This document shows positions 9,122 through 18,827 of a DNA stretch of 64,000 nucleotides, one piece after another. Below the pieces are notes generated by a model. It did no database searches and was not told the origin of the DNA. It was given only the letters and a program-made list of their open reading frames with translations. Origin of the DNA: Hyphomicrobiales bacterium (lineage in GTDB: Bacteria; Pseudomonadota; Alphaproteobacteria; Parvibaculales; Parvibaculaceae); contig WGND01000009.1 of the NCBI GenBank assembly GCA_016124805.1, forward strand, positions 180,606-244,605. The letters run 5' to 3'. Within the stretch, counting starts at the first letter, position 1. Every line of letters begins with the position of its first letter. The translations under genes were made by a program, and so were the position numbers.

Positions 9122-10066
9122 ATGACAGTCACGGTCGAGACAGAAAAATGTCCGGTCATTGCATTGCGGGCCAAAACAGATTTCGGGCAGCGCAAGCTGT
9201 TCGCAACCGTCGCTTTCTGCGCGCTTGTCGCGCTGGGGGGATGTGCGAGCACAGGCAGCACGCCGACACCACAGGCGTCGGCCAGCCCGAAGGCCACCAC
9301 AGAGGCTGCGGCAAGCGATGCGCCCCTGCCCGAGCAGGCCGCGATCAGCGACGCCGATCTGCGCAAGATGGCGCAGGAGGCCACCCACAAGCAGGATTAC
9401 ATCAGCGCGGCGACCTATTGGAGCACGCTGCATGAACGCAACACGGATGACCCCGATACCTGCGTTTATTATTCACGCGCCCTGCGCCAGATCGGCTCGC
9501 TTGAGCAGGCCGGCACCGTGATGCAGAAGATTTACATTCTCGCCCCCGAGGATGAGAACGTGCTCGCCGAATATGGCAAGGTGCTGACATCGGCCGGCAA
9601 GACCGATCAGGGTGTCGCCATGCTTCAGCATGCCGCCGAACTCAATCAGAAGGACTGGAGCCTGCTCTCCGCGCTTGGCGTGGGACTTGATCAGCTCGGT
9701 CGCTTCAGCGAGGCGCAGGCCAAATATCAGCAGGCGCTGGCGCTCTCGAAGGACAATCCCACCGTGCTCACAAATCTCGGCCTTTCCTATGCCCAGAGCG
9801 GTGATCTCGACAAGGCGGAAAGCGTGCTGCGGCAGGCCGTGGCCAATCCGATGTCGGATGCCCATGCCCGCCAGAACCTGGCACTCATCCTCGGCATCAA
9901 AGGCAATTTCGAGGAGGCCACGCGCCTCGTCCATGCCGATCTGCCCGCCCAGGTCGCCCAGAACAATATCGACTATATGCATGAAATGCTGGCTGCCCCT
10001 GCCGTCTACAAGCAGATGGAACAGCTTGATGCCAAGGCGGCGTCGGCTGATACCGCCCAGCCCTGA
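9122..10066 (+). CDS. tadD: Tad pilus assembly TPR lipoprotein (TadD-like)
   Basis: About 314 residues from the ATG at 9122, chosen because a purine-rich GAAGAG lies just upstream; the track's 9074 start has no such site. A lipobox LVALGGC near residue 38 makes it an outer-membrane or periplasmic lipoprotein, although the N-terminal region before the hydrophobic stretch is unusually long. At least four TPR units follow (for example PTVLTNLGLSYAQSGDLDKA). In Tad systems TadD is required for assembly or localisation of the CpaC/RcpA secretin. It is convergent with tadC and shares an intrinsic terminator with it. Confidence 0.82.
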   Translation: MTVTVETEKCPVIALRAKTDFGQRKLFATVAFCALVALGGCASTGSTPTPQASASPKATTEAAASDAPLPEQAAISDADLRKMAQEATHKQDYISAATYWSTLHERNTDDPDTCVYYSRALRQIGSLEQAGTVMQKIYILAPEDENVLAEYGKVLTSAGKTDQGVAMLQHAAELNQKDWSLLSALGVGLDQLGRFSEAQAKYQQALALSKDNPTVLTNLGLSYAQSGDLDKAESVLRQAVANPMSDAHARQNLALILGIKGNFEEATRLVHADLPAQVAQNNIDYMHEMLAAPAVYKQMEQLDAKAASADTAQP

Positions 10067-10090
10067 GGCTTTCAGAAATCAGACAAAGAA

Positions 10091-10118
10091 AAGGCGCCCT
10101 GTTCGGGGCGCCTTTTTT
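10091..10118. terminator. Intrinsic terminator between tadD and tadC
   Basis: A GC-rich stem, AAGGCGCCC / GGGGCGCCTT, is followed by T6 on the plus strand and preceded by A-rich sequence, so it can work in both directions. It sits between the convergent tadD (+) and the end of the cpa/tad operon (-). Confidence 0.85.
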
Positions 10119-10141
10119 ATGTGTTGGAAAGGTGAAGGTTC

Positions 10142-11110
10142 TCAGACGTAGTGGAAGACCTTCAGCACGGCCGGCCCCAGCAGCACAAAGAAGAGAACCG
10201 GCAGGAAGAAGACAATCATCGGCACGGTCAGCATGGGCGGCAGACCGGCGGCTTTCTTTTCCGCCGCCGCCATGCGCATGTCGCGGTTTTCCTGCGACAT
10301 GACGCGCAGGGCCGCACCCAGCGGCGTACCATAGCGCTCAGCCTGGATGAGTGTTGTCGCAACAGCCTTCACGCCGGGCAGGCCTGTGCGGATGGCGAGA
10401 TTTTCATAGGCCTTGCGGCGTTCCTGCAGATAGGAAAGCTCGGCGGTGCAAAGGCCCAGTTCTTCAGCCAGCTCAATCGACTGCGTACCGATTTCGGAGG
10501 CCACCTTCTGAAAGGCTGCCTCAATCGACATGCCTGATTCAACGCAGATCAGCAGCAGATCGAGCGCATCAGGAAAGGCTTTGCGGATTGAATCCTGACG
10601 CCGCGAAATCACGTTCTGCACAAAGACATTGGGCAGATAGAAACCGATAAAACCGGCGGCACCAGCGGCTGCCAGTCGGGCAAAGCCCTGCAGCCCGAAA
10701 CTGTTGATCACATAAAGATAGAAGACCGTCACCAGAAACAGGATGACGGGCATGACAAAGCGGAAGAACACGAAGGTATAAATCGGCGCCTGACCACGAA
10801 AACCGGCCTGGCGGAGCTTGTTCTTGATTTCCTCATTGTCGAGCACATTGCTGTTGGAAAATTTGTCCACCAGCTCTTTCATGAAGCCCTGTGGGGTCTG
10901 GCGAAGACGGGTGCGTTCGCGTGCCAGATTTTCACGCGCCTTGGCCCGCAGGGCCTCGCGCTCGGTCGCCACATATTTCATGCGCGTTCCCAGCTTGTCG
11001 CCGCTCATCATCGGCCCGAGAATGGTGATGATGGTTGCGAAGGCGGCAAAAGCCGTCAACAGCATGACGCCATTCTGAAGCGTGAACATATCCATCAATG
11101 TGCTGAACAT
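10142..11110 (-). CDS. tadC: Tad pilus inner-membrane platform protein TadC (T2SS F family)
   Basis: A 322-residue polytopic protein with a type II secretion F (GspF/PilC-like) domain around residues 150-285. The core motif ESGMSIEAAFQKVA is followed by helices ending in the C-terminal membrane pair MLTVPMIVFFLPVLFFVLLGPAVL. With TadB it forms the inner-membrane platform on which the CpaF ATPase acts. It is the last gene of the minus-strand operon, 9 bases after tadB, and precedes an intrinsic terminator. Confidence 0.92.
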   Translation of the reverse strand: MFSTLMDMFTLQNGVMLLTAFAAFATIITILGPMMSGDKLGTRMKYVATEREALRAKARENLARERTRLRQTPQGFMKELVDKFSNSNVLDNEEIKNKLRQAGFRGQAPIYTFVFFRFVMPVILFLVTVFYLYVINSFGLQGFARLAAAGAAGFIGFYLPNVFVQNVISRRQDSIRKAFPDALDLLLICVESGMSIEAAFQKVASEIGTQSIELAEELGLCTAELSYLQERRKAYENLAIRTGLPGVKAVATTLIQAERYGTPLGAALRVMSQENRDMRMAAAEKKAAGLPPMLTVPMIVFFLPVLFFVLLGPAVLKVFHYV

Positions 11111-11119
11111 GGGCCGCTC

Positions 11120-12106
11120 CTAAAACTTGAAATTGATCATCTGGCGCATCACGAGAATCCCGATCATCATCCAGGTGACACCTGCAACAAGGATCATGTT
11201 GCCGATTGTGGTCGAGAAAAGCGGATCCATATAGCCGGGCGAAATCAGCACGATCATGCCCATCACGCCGGGTGGCAGCGAGCCGATGATGCCGGCAGAG
11301 GCAATGGCTTCCTGCGACATGGCCTTGATCTTGGCGCGCATCTTCTTGCGGTCGCGCAGCACCTTGGAAAGATTGCCCAGCGCTTCGGCAAGATTGCCGC
11401 CCGTCTTCTGCTGAATGGAAATCACGATCTGGAAGAAGTTCACCTCGGCAAGCGGCATGCGCTCGTAAATGCGTTCCAGTCCCTGCTCCAGCGTGATGCC
11501 CAGTCGCTGGCCTTCCACAATGTCGCGAAATTCGGAGCGCACGGGCTCGGGCGATTCCGTGGCAATGATGCGCAGACAGTCATTGATCGGCAGGCCGGAT
11601 TTGACACCGCGCACGATGACGTCGATCGCATTGGCGAATTCTTCGGTAAAAGCCTTCTGACGGCGCTTGGTCAGGAAGTTCAGCACCCAGCGCGGCACGC
11701 CAAGCGCGCCGACAAAACCGGCAATGAAAGCGATCAGCAGGCCATAGCCATAAAGCATGACGGCGGCGACCACGACCAGCCCCGAAATGGCGCTCAGCAT
11801 GTAGAATGTCCGCGTATCGATTTCCAGGCCCGCGCGTTCAATGCGCAGGGCAAGCGTCACCTTTTCCTTGGCGGCCTTCTGCTTTTCTTCAAGCCCCTTC
11901 AGCGTTTCCTGAACCTGCTTGCGGCGCTTTTCATTATTGTCTGACTCAGAGCCTGGAATCGTCTTGGTGCTGCGCGCGGGACCGGCCACACGCGCCAGTC
12001 GCTTGTCACTGGTTTTGGTGCCGCCCACAAAGACAAAGCCGATGCCGCCTATACCGAAGGCGGCAAGCAGCGCGATGCCGAAAATCATGAGCGTTGTCTG
12101 GTCCAT
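11120..12106 (-). CDS. tadB: Tad pilus inner-membrane platform protein TadB (T2SS F family)
   Basis: A 328-residue membrane protein. It has an N-terminal helix (MIFGIALLAAFGIGGIGFVF), a charged cytoplasmic stretch rich in Lys/Glu (likely helical, residues 50-90), two central membrane helices, a T2SS F domain with VKSGLPINDCLRIIA, and C-terminal helices. It is the paralogue and partner of TadC. It lies 17 bases after cpaF in the same transcription unit. Confidence 0.92.
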   Translation of the reverse strand: MDQTTLMIFGIALLAAFGIGGIGFVFVGGTKTSDKRLARVAGPARSTKTIPGSESDNNEKRRKQVQETLKGLEEKQKAAKEKVTLALRIERAGLEIDTRTFYMLSAISGLVVVAAVMLYGYGLLIAFIAGFVGALGVPRWVLNFLTKRRQKAFTEEFANAIDVIVRGVKSGLPINDCLRIIATESPEPVRSEFRDIVEGQRLGITLEQGLERIYERMPLAEVNFFQIVISIQQKTGGNLAEALGNLSKVLRDRKKMRAKIKAMSQEAIASAGIIGSLPPGVMGMIVLISPGYMDPLFSTTIGNMILVAGVTWMMIGILVMRQMINFKF

Positions 12107-12123
12107 GCCGTCTTGTCCCCGCC

Positions 12124-13572
12124 TCAGCCCTGGGCACGGTCAAGCGCCGCCGCCAATGCGTGATGCTGATTATAGTAGCGTGCCCGTTCCCAGAAAGCCG
12201 GACGTGAAATGCCGGTCGAGACATGCTTGCCCTTGATCTTGCCGGATTCATCCTCGCCATCCATTTCATAGACGAAGAGGTCCTGCGTGATGATGACGTC
12301 GCCTTCGGTCCCCAGCACCTCGGTGATGTGGGTGATGCGGCGCGAACCGTCGCGCAGACGGGCAGCCTGAATGACCACGTCAATCGAGCCGCAGATCATT
12401 TCGCGGATTGTCTTGGATGGCAGCGCAAAGCCACCCATGGTGATCATGCTTTCCAGACGCGAGAGGGCTTCACGCGGCGAGTTGGCATGCAGCGTGCCCA
12501 TGGAGCCGTCATGGCCTGTGTTCATGGCCTGGAGAAGATCGAATGCCTCCGGGCCGCGGACCTCACCCACGATGATGCGTTCAGGACGCATACGCAGGCA
12601 GTTTCGGACAAGTTCGGTCATGGTCACCTGTCCCTGTCCTTCGAGATTGGGCGGACGGGTTTCAAGGCGCACCACATGAGGCTGCTGCAGCTGAAGTTCG
12701 GCGGCGTCTTCGCAGGTGATGACGCGCTCATCGGTGTCGATAAAACCTGTCAGGCAGTTCAGTAGCGTCGTTTTACCCGAACCCGTACCACCGGAAATCA
12801 GCACATTGCAGCGGACCTTGCCGATAATGCCCAGCACTTCGGCGCCTTCCTGGGAGATCGAGGCATATTTCACCAGATCATCCATGGTCAGCTTGTCGCG
12901 GCGGAACTTACGAATGGTGAGCGCCGGCCCGTCAATGGCAAGCGGCGGCACGATCACGTTCACACGCGAGCCGTCTGGCAGGCGCGCGTCGCAAATGGGG
13001 CTTGATTCATCAACGCGGCGGCCGATCTGGCTCACGATGCGCTGACAGATATTCATTAGCTGGCTGTTGTCGCGGAAGCGGATATTGGTCAGCTCCACCT
13101 TGCCCGAGACTTCGATGAAGGTGCGGTCGCAGCCATTGACCATGATGTCGGCGATGTCGTCGCGTGCGAGCAGCGGTTCCAGCGGGCCATAGCCCAGCAC
13201 GTCGTTGCAGATATCCTGCAGCAGGGCTTCCTGCTCGGAAATCGACATGACGACATTTTTGATCGAGAGAATTTCATTGACGATATCGCGGATTTCTTCG
13301 CGCGCGCTTTCGCCATCGAGCTGAGCCAGCTGGGTCAGATCGATGGTATCGATCAGCGCGTTGAAGATCGTCGTCTTGATCTGGTAGTAATTTTCAGAGC
13401 GCTGGTCTGTCGCGCGCGGTTTGGGCGCGGCAACAGGCGCTGCCTGTTTTGCCACAGCAGGACGCGGCGCGGCAGGCTTGGGGGCCGCGACCGGCGCCTC
13501 GGCCTTTGCCGGTGCTGTCGTTGCCACAACCTTGCGGGGCGTGGCCTGTCCGTCGTTGCGCCTACCAAACAC
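12124..13572 (-). CDS. cpaF: Tad pilus ATPase CpaF/TadA
   Basis: A 482-residue secretion ATPase powering Flp pilus assembly (and in some Tad systems retraction). The first 50 residues are a low-complexity Ala/Pro/Lys linker, longer than in many homologues. The PilT/VirB11-type motor follows with Walker [14 protein letters not shown] near residue 258, an Asp box, Walker [18 protein letters not shown], and the His box [13 protein letters not shown]. It belongs to the cpaA-to-tadC run, 17 bases downstream of cpaE. Confidence 0.95.
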   Translation of the reverse strand: MFGRRNDGQATPRKVVATTAPAKAEAPVAAPKPAAPRPAVAKQAAPVAAPKPRATDQRSENYYQIKTTIFNALIDTIDLTQLAQLDGESAREEIRDIVNEILSIKNVVMSISEQEALLQDICNDVLGYGPLEPLLARDDIADIMVNGCDRTFIEVSGKVELTNIRFRDNSQLMNICQRIVSQIGRRVDESSPICDARLPDGSRVNVIVPPLAIDGPALTIRKFRRDKLTMDDLVKYASISQEGAEVLGIIGKVRCNVLISGGTGSGKTTLLNCLTGFIDTDERVITCEDAAELQLQQPHVVRLETRPPNLEGQGQVTMTELVRNCLRMRPERIIVGEVRGPEAFDLLQAMNTGHDGSMGTLHANSPREALSRLESMITMGGFALPSKTIREMICGSIDVVIQAARLRDGSRRITHITEVLGTEGDVIITQDLFVYEMDGEDESGKIKGKHVSTGISRPAFWERARYYNQHHALAAALDRAQG

Positions 13573-13589
13573 GGGACACTACCTCCAGG

Positions 13590-14867
13590 TCAACCCTTGC
13601 GGGACTTCTTCTTGAAAAACGAGAAAGACGATTTGGGCTTTTCGACAACCGCTTCGCGACCACAGATCTGCTGGGAGAGGAAACGGAAGCCTTCGGCTGC
13701 CTTGCTCTTGGCATCGAGCTCTTCGATCATCTGACCGTTATTGGCCGCCGTGCCGAAAAGACCCGGGTTGAAAGGCAGCACCAGCGCGGGGTCAAGCCCC
13801 ACCGCTTCGGCAAAATCCTTCACCGGAATTTCAGGCCGCTTGGGCACACCCACCTGGTTCATCACCAGATGCGGCAGGCGATCATTGGGGCGGGCCTGTT
13901 TGATCAGATCGACCAGATTTTTCGTATTGCGGAGGCTGGCAAGATCAGGCGTTGCCGTGATCACGATTTCGTCAGCCGCCACCATCACCTGGCGCGTCCA
14001 TGGCGCCCAGATATGGGGCAGATCGATAATGACGCAGGGCACACCGGCGCGCACAATTTCGAGCACGCTCTCGCAGGCTTCCGGGTCGAGTTCAAAGTCG
14101 CGGTCGAGAACCGCAGGCGCCCCGAAAATGCTCAGGCGGTCGGTGCATTTGACAAGCAAACGATCAAGCAGCACGTCATCAAGACGCTCCGGCGAGGTCA
14201 GCGCGTCGGCCACACCCTGGGCAGGGTCCTGATTGAAATCGAGACCGGCGGTGCCGAAAGGCAGATCGAGATCGGTGATGATCACGTCTTCATTCATGCC
14301 CGACGAAATGCACCAGCCGATATTATGCGCAACGGTACTCGAGCCCGTACCGCCCTTGGCGCCCATAAAAGCAATGGAGCGACCGATTGGCGGGGCATCC
14401 GGATCGCCATAAAGACGCGACACGGCTTCTATGATGAGCATGGGGTTGAGCGGGGCCACCAGATATTCATTCACGCCCTGCCGGATCATCTCGCGATAGA
14501 CCGACACATCATTGAGATGACCGATCACGATCACTTTCGTGCCCGCATCGCAAACTTCGGCCAGTGCGCCGAGCTGGGCAAAGAGTTCGCTGCCCATGGC
14601 GCGCGTCTCGACCATGATCAGGTTGGGCGTCGCCGAAGTCTGATACTGTTCCACCGCCAGGGCGACACCGCCCATATGCACGGTCAGATGCGCCTTGGAA
14701 AGACGGCGATCCTCGCCCGCGCGCTGAATGGCGCTGCCCGTTTCGGGATGCTCGCAAAAGGCATGGATCGTGATGCGTGGCACCGGCTTCATCACAGCCG
14801 ATGGGCCCTCATCGCTTGGCATGGGTGGCGCTTCCACCTCAAAATCATTCATTGCGAGATTGCTCAT
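13590..14867 (-). CDS. cpaE: Tad pilus localisation ATPase CpaE/TadZ
   Basis: A 425-residue ParA/MinD-like ATPase with an N-terminal response-regulator-like domain (about residues 45-150) and a C-terminal ATPase domain. The deviant Walker A GAKGGTGSST lies near residue 170, followed by ITDLDLPFGTAG and VIIDLPHIW. In Caulobacter CpaE directs polar localisation of the pilus machine. A basic C-terminal tail (FFKKKSRKG) may bind membrane or partner. Its ATG overlaps the cpaD stop by 4 bases. Confidence 0.93.
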   Translation of the reverse strand: MSNLAMNDFEVEAPPMPSDEGPSAVMKPVPRITIHAFCEHPETGSAIQRAGEDRRLSKAHLTVHMGGVALAVEQYQTSATPNLIMVETRAMGSELFAQLGALAEVCDAGTKVIVIGHLNDVSVYREMIRQGVNEYLVAPLNPMLIIEAVSRLYGDPDAPPIGRSIAFMGAKGGTGSSTVAHNIGWCISSGMNEDVIITDLDLPFGTAGLDFNQDPAQGVADALTSPERLDDVLLDRLLVKCTDRLSIFGAPAVLDRDFELDPEACESVLEIVRAGVPCVIIDLPHIWAPWTRQVMVAADEIVITATPDLASLRNTKNLVDLIKQARPNDRLPHLVMNQVGVPKRPEIPVKDFAEAVGLDPALVLPFNPGLFGTAANNGQMIEELDAKSKAAEGFRFLSQQICGREAVVEKPKSSFSFFKKKSRKG

Positions 14868-15580
14868 TTGTCCACCTTGCTTACAGCGCCGGAGTCCTGG
14901 TCTTCACGCTTGGTCGCCGTCATCTCACCCTTGCGATATTTTTCAAGCACGGTGCTGCGACGATCGGCATCGGCCGTGTCCATCGGACGCTGGCCCAGAA
15001 GGTCGGCAGGATCAGCCACCATGGCGGCGAGATTTGACTGTGTCGCACAGCCAAAATTGGCCGGGGCCGTATTGCTCGGCATATGGCTGTAGCTGTCTGA
15101 CCAGTCGCCGCAGGGCTGTGCCTTGGCCACATATTGCGCATAGCTCACCAGCACGGGCGCGTTCACCTGCGCTGAAGGTGCCTGATAGGGCGTGTAGTTG
15201 ATCGCTTCCTTGGGAATACCCGCCTCAATCAGCGTCGTACGAATGTCGGAGACAATGCTCGCCGCCGCGCCTGAATTGGGCGCACCACTCGGCGTTGCAA
15301 TGGTCAGCATGCCGTGGCCCTTGGCGCGATAGCGCTGCGCGAAAGCCTCGATCTGGGCACGGTCGCTGGGCGACATGGCAATCTGGCCGCGCGCAACGTC
15401 GATATTGAGCGATGTCGTTTCGCGTTCCACCGTAATCGGATGCGTCACGTCGGCTGTATACATGGCCTGCTCGGCGCCATTGAAGCCGCCGGCGCAACCG
15501 GTCAGGGCAAGCGCCATCATGACGGCACCCAGCGAACCATATGATTTACGGGCGGATGTCTGTTTGATCATGTTTGTCAT
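14864..15580 (-). CDS. cpaD: Tad pilus periplasmic lipoprotein CpaD
   Basis: About 238 residues from the ATG at 15580, preceded by GAGGTG six bases upstream; the track's longer start (15667) would run into cpaC and lacks a site. A lipobox (MMALALTGCAGG) is followed by the CpaD domain, recognised by the conserved C-terminal GCATQSNLAAMVADPADLL. It is an outer-membrane-associated partner of the CpaC secretin in Tad pilus biogenesis. It sits 10 bases after cpaC and is coupled to cpaE. Confidence 0.92.
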   Translation of the reverse strand: MTNMIKQTSARKSYGSLGAVMMALALTGCAGGFNGAEQAMYTADVTHPITVERETTSLNIDVARGQIAMSPSDRAQIEAFAQRYRAKGHGMLTIATPSGAPNSGAAASIVSDIRTTLIEAGIPKEAINYTPYQAPSAQVNAPVLVSYAQYVAKAQPCGDWSDSYSHMPSNTAPANFGCATQSNLAAMVADPADLLGQRPMDTADADRRSTVLEKYRKGEMTATKREDQDSGAVSKVDK

Positions 15581-15590
15581 TTCCAACACC

Positions 15591-17066
15591 TCATTCCACC
15601 ACATAGCCAACGGGGCCTTCGAGACGACGATCGCTCGGCGAACCACCTCTGGAACCGTAAGTCGCATTGAGACGTCCCATCAGAACAGCGTCCATGTCGC
15701 TGGCAGGTGCAAAGCCATCGGTTGGCAGTGTCAGCCTGTCGCGGCTTGTCGGATCAACCAGATAAGGCGTGACGATCACGACCAGTTCGGTCTCGCTCTT
15801 CTGGTAATCGCTGCTGCGGAAAAGCGTGCCGAGCACGGGCACATCCTTCAGGCCGGGCACACCGTCGATATTGTGGCGCGTCTGGTCAGACAAAAGACCG
15901 GCCATAACGATGGAGCCGCCGCTTGGCAGTTCGAGCGTTGTTTCAGCGCGGCGGACACGCAGGCCCGGAATTGTCTGGCCCGAAATCGTATCAGTGCCGG
16001 CAATCACATAGGAGCCTTCCGTTGTCAGTTCGCTGACTTCCGTTGAAATCTTGAGGCTGATGCGGCCTTCGCTCATCACCACAGGCGTGAAGTTGAGACC
16101 GACACCATAGGGTTTGAATTCCAGCACCACGTTGCCCTGCTGGTCACGCGAGACCGGCACGGGGAACTCACCACCGGCCAGGAACTTGGCCGACTCGCCG
16201 GAAATGGCGGTCAGGTTCGGTTCGGCCAGCGTGCGCACCAGACTGTTGCGTTCCAGCGCCTTGAGCGCACTGTCGATATTGGTGCTACCGGCGGTATAGC
16301 CCGAGCCGGAGGTATCGAGACCGCCAAGTGCCGACCCCTGAAGGGAGAACTGATTTGTCGTAGCAACCTTGAGCGCAAAATCACCAATGCTCGCGGCACT
16401 GGAAAGATCAATACCGAGCTGCTTGATGACCGAACGCTGCATTTCAGCAACCGTCACCTTCAGCATCACCTGTTCCTTGCCTTCAATGGAAAGCATGGAG
16501 AGCACATTGTCCTTGTTGCCGATATAGCGGGCGGCAATATCGCGCGCCTTGTCCGCCTCAACGGCATTGGCGACGGAGCCCGACAGCACGACATGATCAT
16601 TCATGGCCTGCACCTCGATTGAGGAGCCGGGAAAATAGGTACGCAGGCTCTGACGCAGACGGGACAGGTCACGCTCAACGGAAATTTCCAGATTGAGGAT
16701 CTGCTGGCCCTTGTCATTGAAGAAGAAGGCATTGGTCTGGCCCACGGCCATGCCGATGAGATAGGTGCGACGGTTGGTCCGCACCACGGCATCGACAATC
16801 TTGGGGTTGGAAACAAGCACGTCGCTGGCATCCACCGGCAGCTCTATAATGGCGGCCTTGTTCAGGCCCAGCACCATGCTGCGTGATCCACCCTTCAGGG
16901 CGCTTGCTTCAATGCGCACGTGATCGGGATCACCATCGGCATGGGCAATCGTCATGGGTGCCGACGCCATGGAGACCGCGCACAGCATGATAAAGGCCTT
17001 TTTCAGTCCTGCCCGCATTGCTGCGAGAGGGACGTTCGGGCGCAATATGTTTTCAAACCTGCTCAT
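15591..17066 (-). CDS. cpaC: Tad pilus outer-membrane secretin CpaC/RcpA
   Basis: About 491 residues forming the outer-membrane channel for the Flp pilus. Domains in order: signal peptide; pilus-assembly N-terminal domain (AAIIELPVDASDVLVSNPKI, about 55-120); a BON-like segment (VVLSGSVANAVEADKARDIA); and the secretin domain (about 240-445), ending in the classic VPVLGTLFRSSDYQKSETELVV and VIVTPYLV. The track start at 17078 has an AGGG only two bases away. The ATG at 17066 has GGGGA at good spacing and is preferred. It lies just downstream of cpaB. Confidence 0.94.
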   Translation of the reverse strand: MSRFENILRPNVPLAAMRAGLKKAFIMLCAVSMASAPMTIAHADGDPDHVRIEASALKGGSRSMVLGLNKAAIIELPVDASDVLVSNPKIVDAVVRTNRRTYLIGMAVGQTNAFFFNDKGQQILNLEISVERDLSRLRQSLRTYFPGSSIEVQAMNDHVVLSGSVANAVEADKARDIAARYIGNKDNVLSMLSIEGKEQVMLKVTVAEMQRSVIKQLGIDLSSAASIGDFALKVATTNQFSLQGSALGGLDTSGSGYTAGSTNIDSALKALERNSLVRTLAEPNLTAISGESAKFLAGGEFPVPVSRDQQGNVVLEFKPYGVGLNFTPVVMSEGRISLKISTEVSELTTEGSYVIAGTDTISGQTIPGLRVRRAETTLELPSGGSIVMAGLLSDQTRHNIDGVPGLKDVPVLGTLFRSSDYQKSETELVVIVTPYLVDPTSRDRLTLPTDGFAPASDMDAVLMGRLNATYGSRGGSPSDRRLEGPVGYVVE

Positions 17067-17082
17067 AACCGTCCCCATTGCC

Positions 17083-17868
17083 CTACTTCACCCGTACGGA
17101 TTGTTCGATGCCGTAACGCACGACTTTCACAACCGTGCCGTCAGCCCCGCTGACGACGTCGTCACCGCTTTCACCCGATTGCGCGATGCTGCGCAGCGAC
17201 AGGGTGATTTCACCCTGCGCGGTCGAGAGCATCAGCAGTTCGGCCTGTGACGGTGTGACTTCCAGCGTCACGGTCTTGCCGACCAGCGCGTCATCACCTG
17301 ACTTGCTGGCAACAGACTGATCGATCGCCAGAACATGAATATTCTTAAGAATAGTCTCACCCTTGACGATCTGCGTGCCGCTTGCCTCATCCTGGGCGCG
17401 GCGCGTCATCAGAATATCGACATGGTCATTGGGCAGAATGAAACCACCTGCCGTTGACTGCGGTGTCACAGGGATCGCAATGGCGCGCATGCCGGGGGCA
17501 ACCAATGCAGCCATGAAACCGGCGCTACCTGCCTTGATCAGCTTGCTTGCCGAGATCGGTTCACCGGCAAACATGGCGGCGCGGGCAAGGCTGCCATCAA
17601 ACTCACCCATCGCCGAGGGCGTATTCGCCTTGGTGATGAAACCGGTCGCGACCGAATTTTCCGGCCAGCTCTGCCAGCGCATGGCGCCGCTATCAAGGCG
17701 CTCACCCACCGAGATGTCACGTGAGGCGACCAGAACTTCAGAGACGGGCGCAACGGCGACTTCAACCTTCGTCGGTTCCTTGCTTGATACCAGCCCACGG
17801 GCAAGAAGCGCTGCAAGACCTGCGGCGACGATTGCCAGAACCAGAACTCCAATGCGTGCGGCGTTCAC
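17083..17868 (-). CDS. cpaB: Tad pilus assembly protein CpaB/RcpC
   Basis: A 261-residue periplasmic protein with an N-terminal membrane or signal helix (IGVLVLAIVAAGLAALLARG) and an SAF domain (VLVASRDISVGERLDSGAMRWQSWP), followed by the RcpC/CpaB core (FILPNDHVDILMTR). It associates with the secretin and is required for pilus biogenesis. It is second in the cpaA-to-tadC run. Confidence 0.93.
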   Translation of the reverse strand: MNAARIGVLVLAIVAAGLAALLARGLVSSKEPTKVEVAVAPVSEVLVASRDISVGERLDSGAMRWQSWPENSVATGFITKANTPSAMGEFDGSLARAAMFAGEPISASKLIKAGSAGFMAALVAPGMRAIAIPVTPQSTAGGFILPNDHVDILMTRRAQDEASGTQIVKGETILKNIHVLAIDQSVASKSGDDALVGKTVTLEVTPSQAELLMLSTAQGEITLSLRSIAQSGESGDDVVSGADGTVVKVVRYGIEQSVRVK

Positions 17869-17920
17869 TGTTCAATTCCTTTCAGGCCATTTGTGCGATC
17901 GTTATGCATCATGTTTCTCT

Positions 17921-18430
17921 TCAGCTCGCTGTTGCTGCCAGCTTGAACCAGACGGTGTCGGGATAGATCAGAAGGCCGGCGGCGGCGAGCGCCAAGCCAT
18001 AGGGAATGCCGGTGCGGCGGTCATAAAGCGTGCGGATCCAGTCCTGACGCGCCAAAAAGAGCGGCAGCGGCAGACGACGGAAGCCCAAAATCATCAATGT
18101 CAGCACACCGCCGAAAATGGAGGCGTAAAGCAGATAGGGAAGAAGTTCGCTCCAGCCGAGCCACAGCGCGACAGCGGCCACAAGCTTGGCATCGCCACCG
18201 CCCATCCAGCCCATGGCGAAAAAGCCCATGCCCACAAGCAGCATCAGCAGGCCGGCCGCCAGGTGCATGCCGATACCGCCCATGCTCGTGCCCGTAAACG
18301 GCACCAGCACCAGAAACGCTCCCGCCAGTGCCAGCGTCAGCACATTGGGAATCGTCATGGTGGTCAAATCCCAGATCGCCGCGAAGAGCAGCGCGAGGGG
18401 AAAGACGATAAGGAGCAGGTAGCTGGCCAA
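17921..18430 (-). CDS. cpaA: Tad prepilin peptidase CpaA (A24 family)
   Basis: A 169-residue inner-membrane aspartic peptidase that cleaves the Flp leader. The two catalytic aspartates are in IWDLTTMTIPN (near residue 20) and GGGDAKLVA (GxGD motif near 75), set among about six membrane helices. It has no methylase domain, as usual for Tad/TadV-type enzymes. The only in-frame start candidate after the upstream stop is a TTG at 18430, with no clear ribosome binding site, so translation may be weak. It is the first gene after the flp terminator. Confidence 0.9.
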   Translation of the reverse strand: MASYLLLIVFPLALLFAAIWDLTTMTIPNVLTLALAGAFLVLVPFTGTSMGGIGMHLAAGLLMLLVGMGFFAMGWMGGGDAKLVAAVALWLGWSELLPYLLYASIFGGVLTLMILGFRRLPLPLFLARQDWIRTLYDRRTGIPYGLALAAAGLLIYPDTVWFKLAATAS

Positions 18431-18570
18431 TGTATTTGCCCGGATCGTTAGAGTTCAAACGCGCCTGAGAATGGCGAATTTCATTTCTTCACAAGGCGAT
18501 AGTGGAACCGTGATCGTAAATTTGGCGTAAACGGATCATTTTGAACCAAGATCAATTTGGCTCTTTGGCA

Positions 18571-18609
18571 AAGAAAAGGGCCGCCAAACCCCGAAAGGTC
18601 TGGCGGCCC
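18571..18609 (-). terminator. Intrinsic terminator downstream of flp
   Basis: Reading the minus strand, GGGCCGCCA and TGGCGGCCC form a 9-bp stem followed by TTTTCTTT. It lies 39 bases after the flp stop, between flp and cpaA. It would separate abundant pilin mRNA from the apparatus mRNA, or act as a partial read-through terminator. Confidence 0.85.
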
Positions 18610-18647
18610 GCGTCTTTGCATCGCCGACAATCTGCCGGCGAACCGGA

Positions 18648-18827
18648 TTAGGCCGGTGTAGCAGCCGTCAGCTTGCCGCTGATGCCTGTGAACAGGGCAG
18701 CAAGGTCCGTACCCATCGTTGTCACGGCAGTGATGATGGCAACGGCGATAAGGGCGGCAATCAGACCATATTCAATGGCCGTCGCACCGGATTCATTCTT
18801 CACGAAAGACTTCAGAAACTGGCTCAT
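18648..18827 (-). CDS. flp: Flp family type IVb major pilin
   Basis: A 59-residue prepilin, too short for the ORF track. The leader MSQFLKSFVKNESG ends in the Gly before the cleavage site, and the mature protein starts ATAIEYGLIAALIAVAI. The invariant Glu at +5 and the adjacent Tyr of Flp pilins are both present. A strong AAGGAGG lies five bases before the ATG at 18827. It is processed by CpaA and polymerised by CpaF/TadB/TadC. It is followed by a strong terminator, consistent with much higher expression than the assembly genes. Confidence 0.96.
   Translation of the reverse strand: MSQFLKSFVKNESGATAIEYGLIAALIAVAIITAVTTMGTDLAALFTGISGKLTAATPA

Noticed and set aside
13449-15092. A 547-codon plus-strand ORF
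   Set aside because: It is an antisense shadow of cpaE/cpaF/cpaD; the minus-strand proteins have clear family motifs and the plus translation is low-complexity His/Arg-rich.
18541-18555. Fnr/Crp-like dyad TTGAACCAAGATCAA upstream of cpaA
   Set aside because: The half-sites are spaced one base too far for an Fnr box; kept only as a possible weak site.
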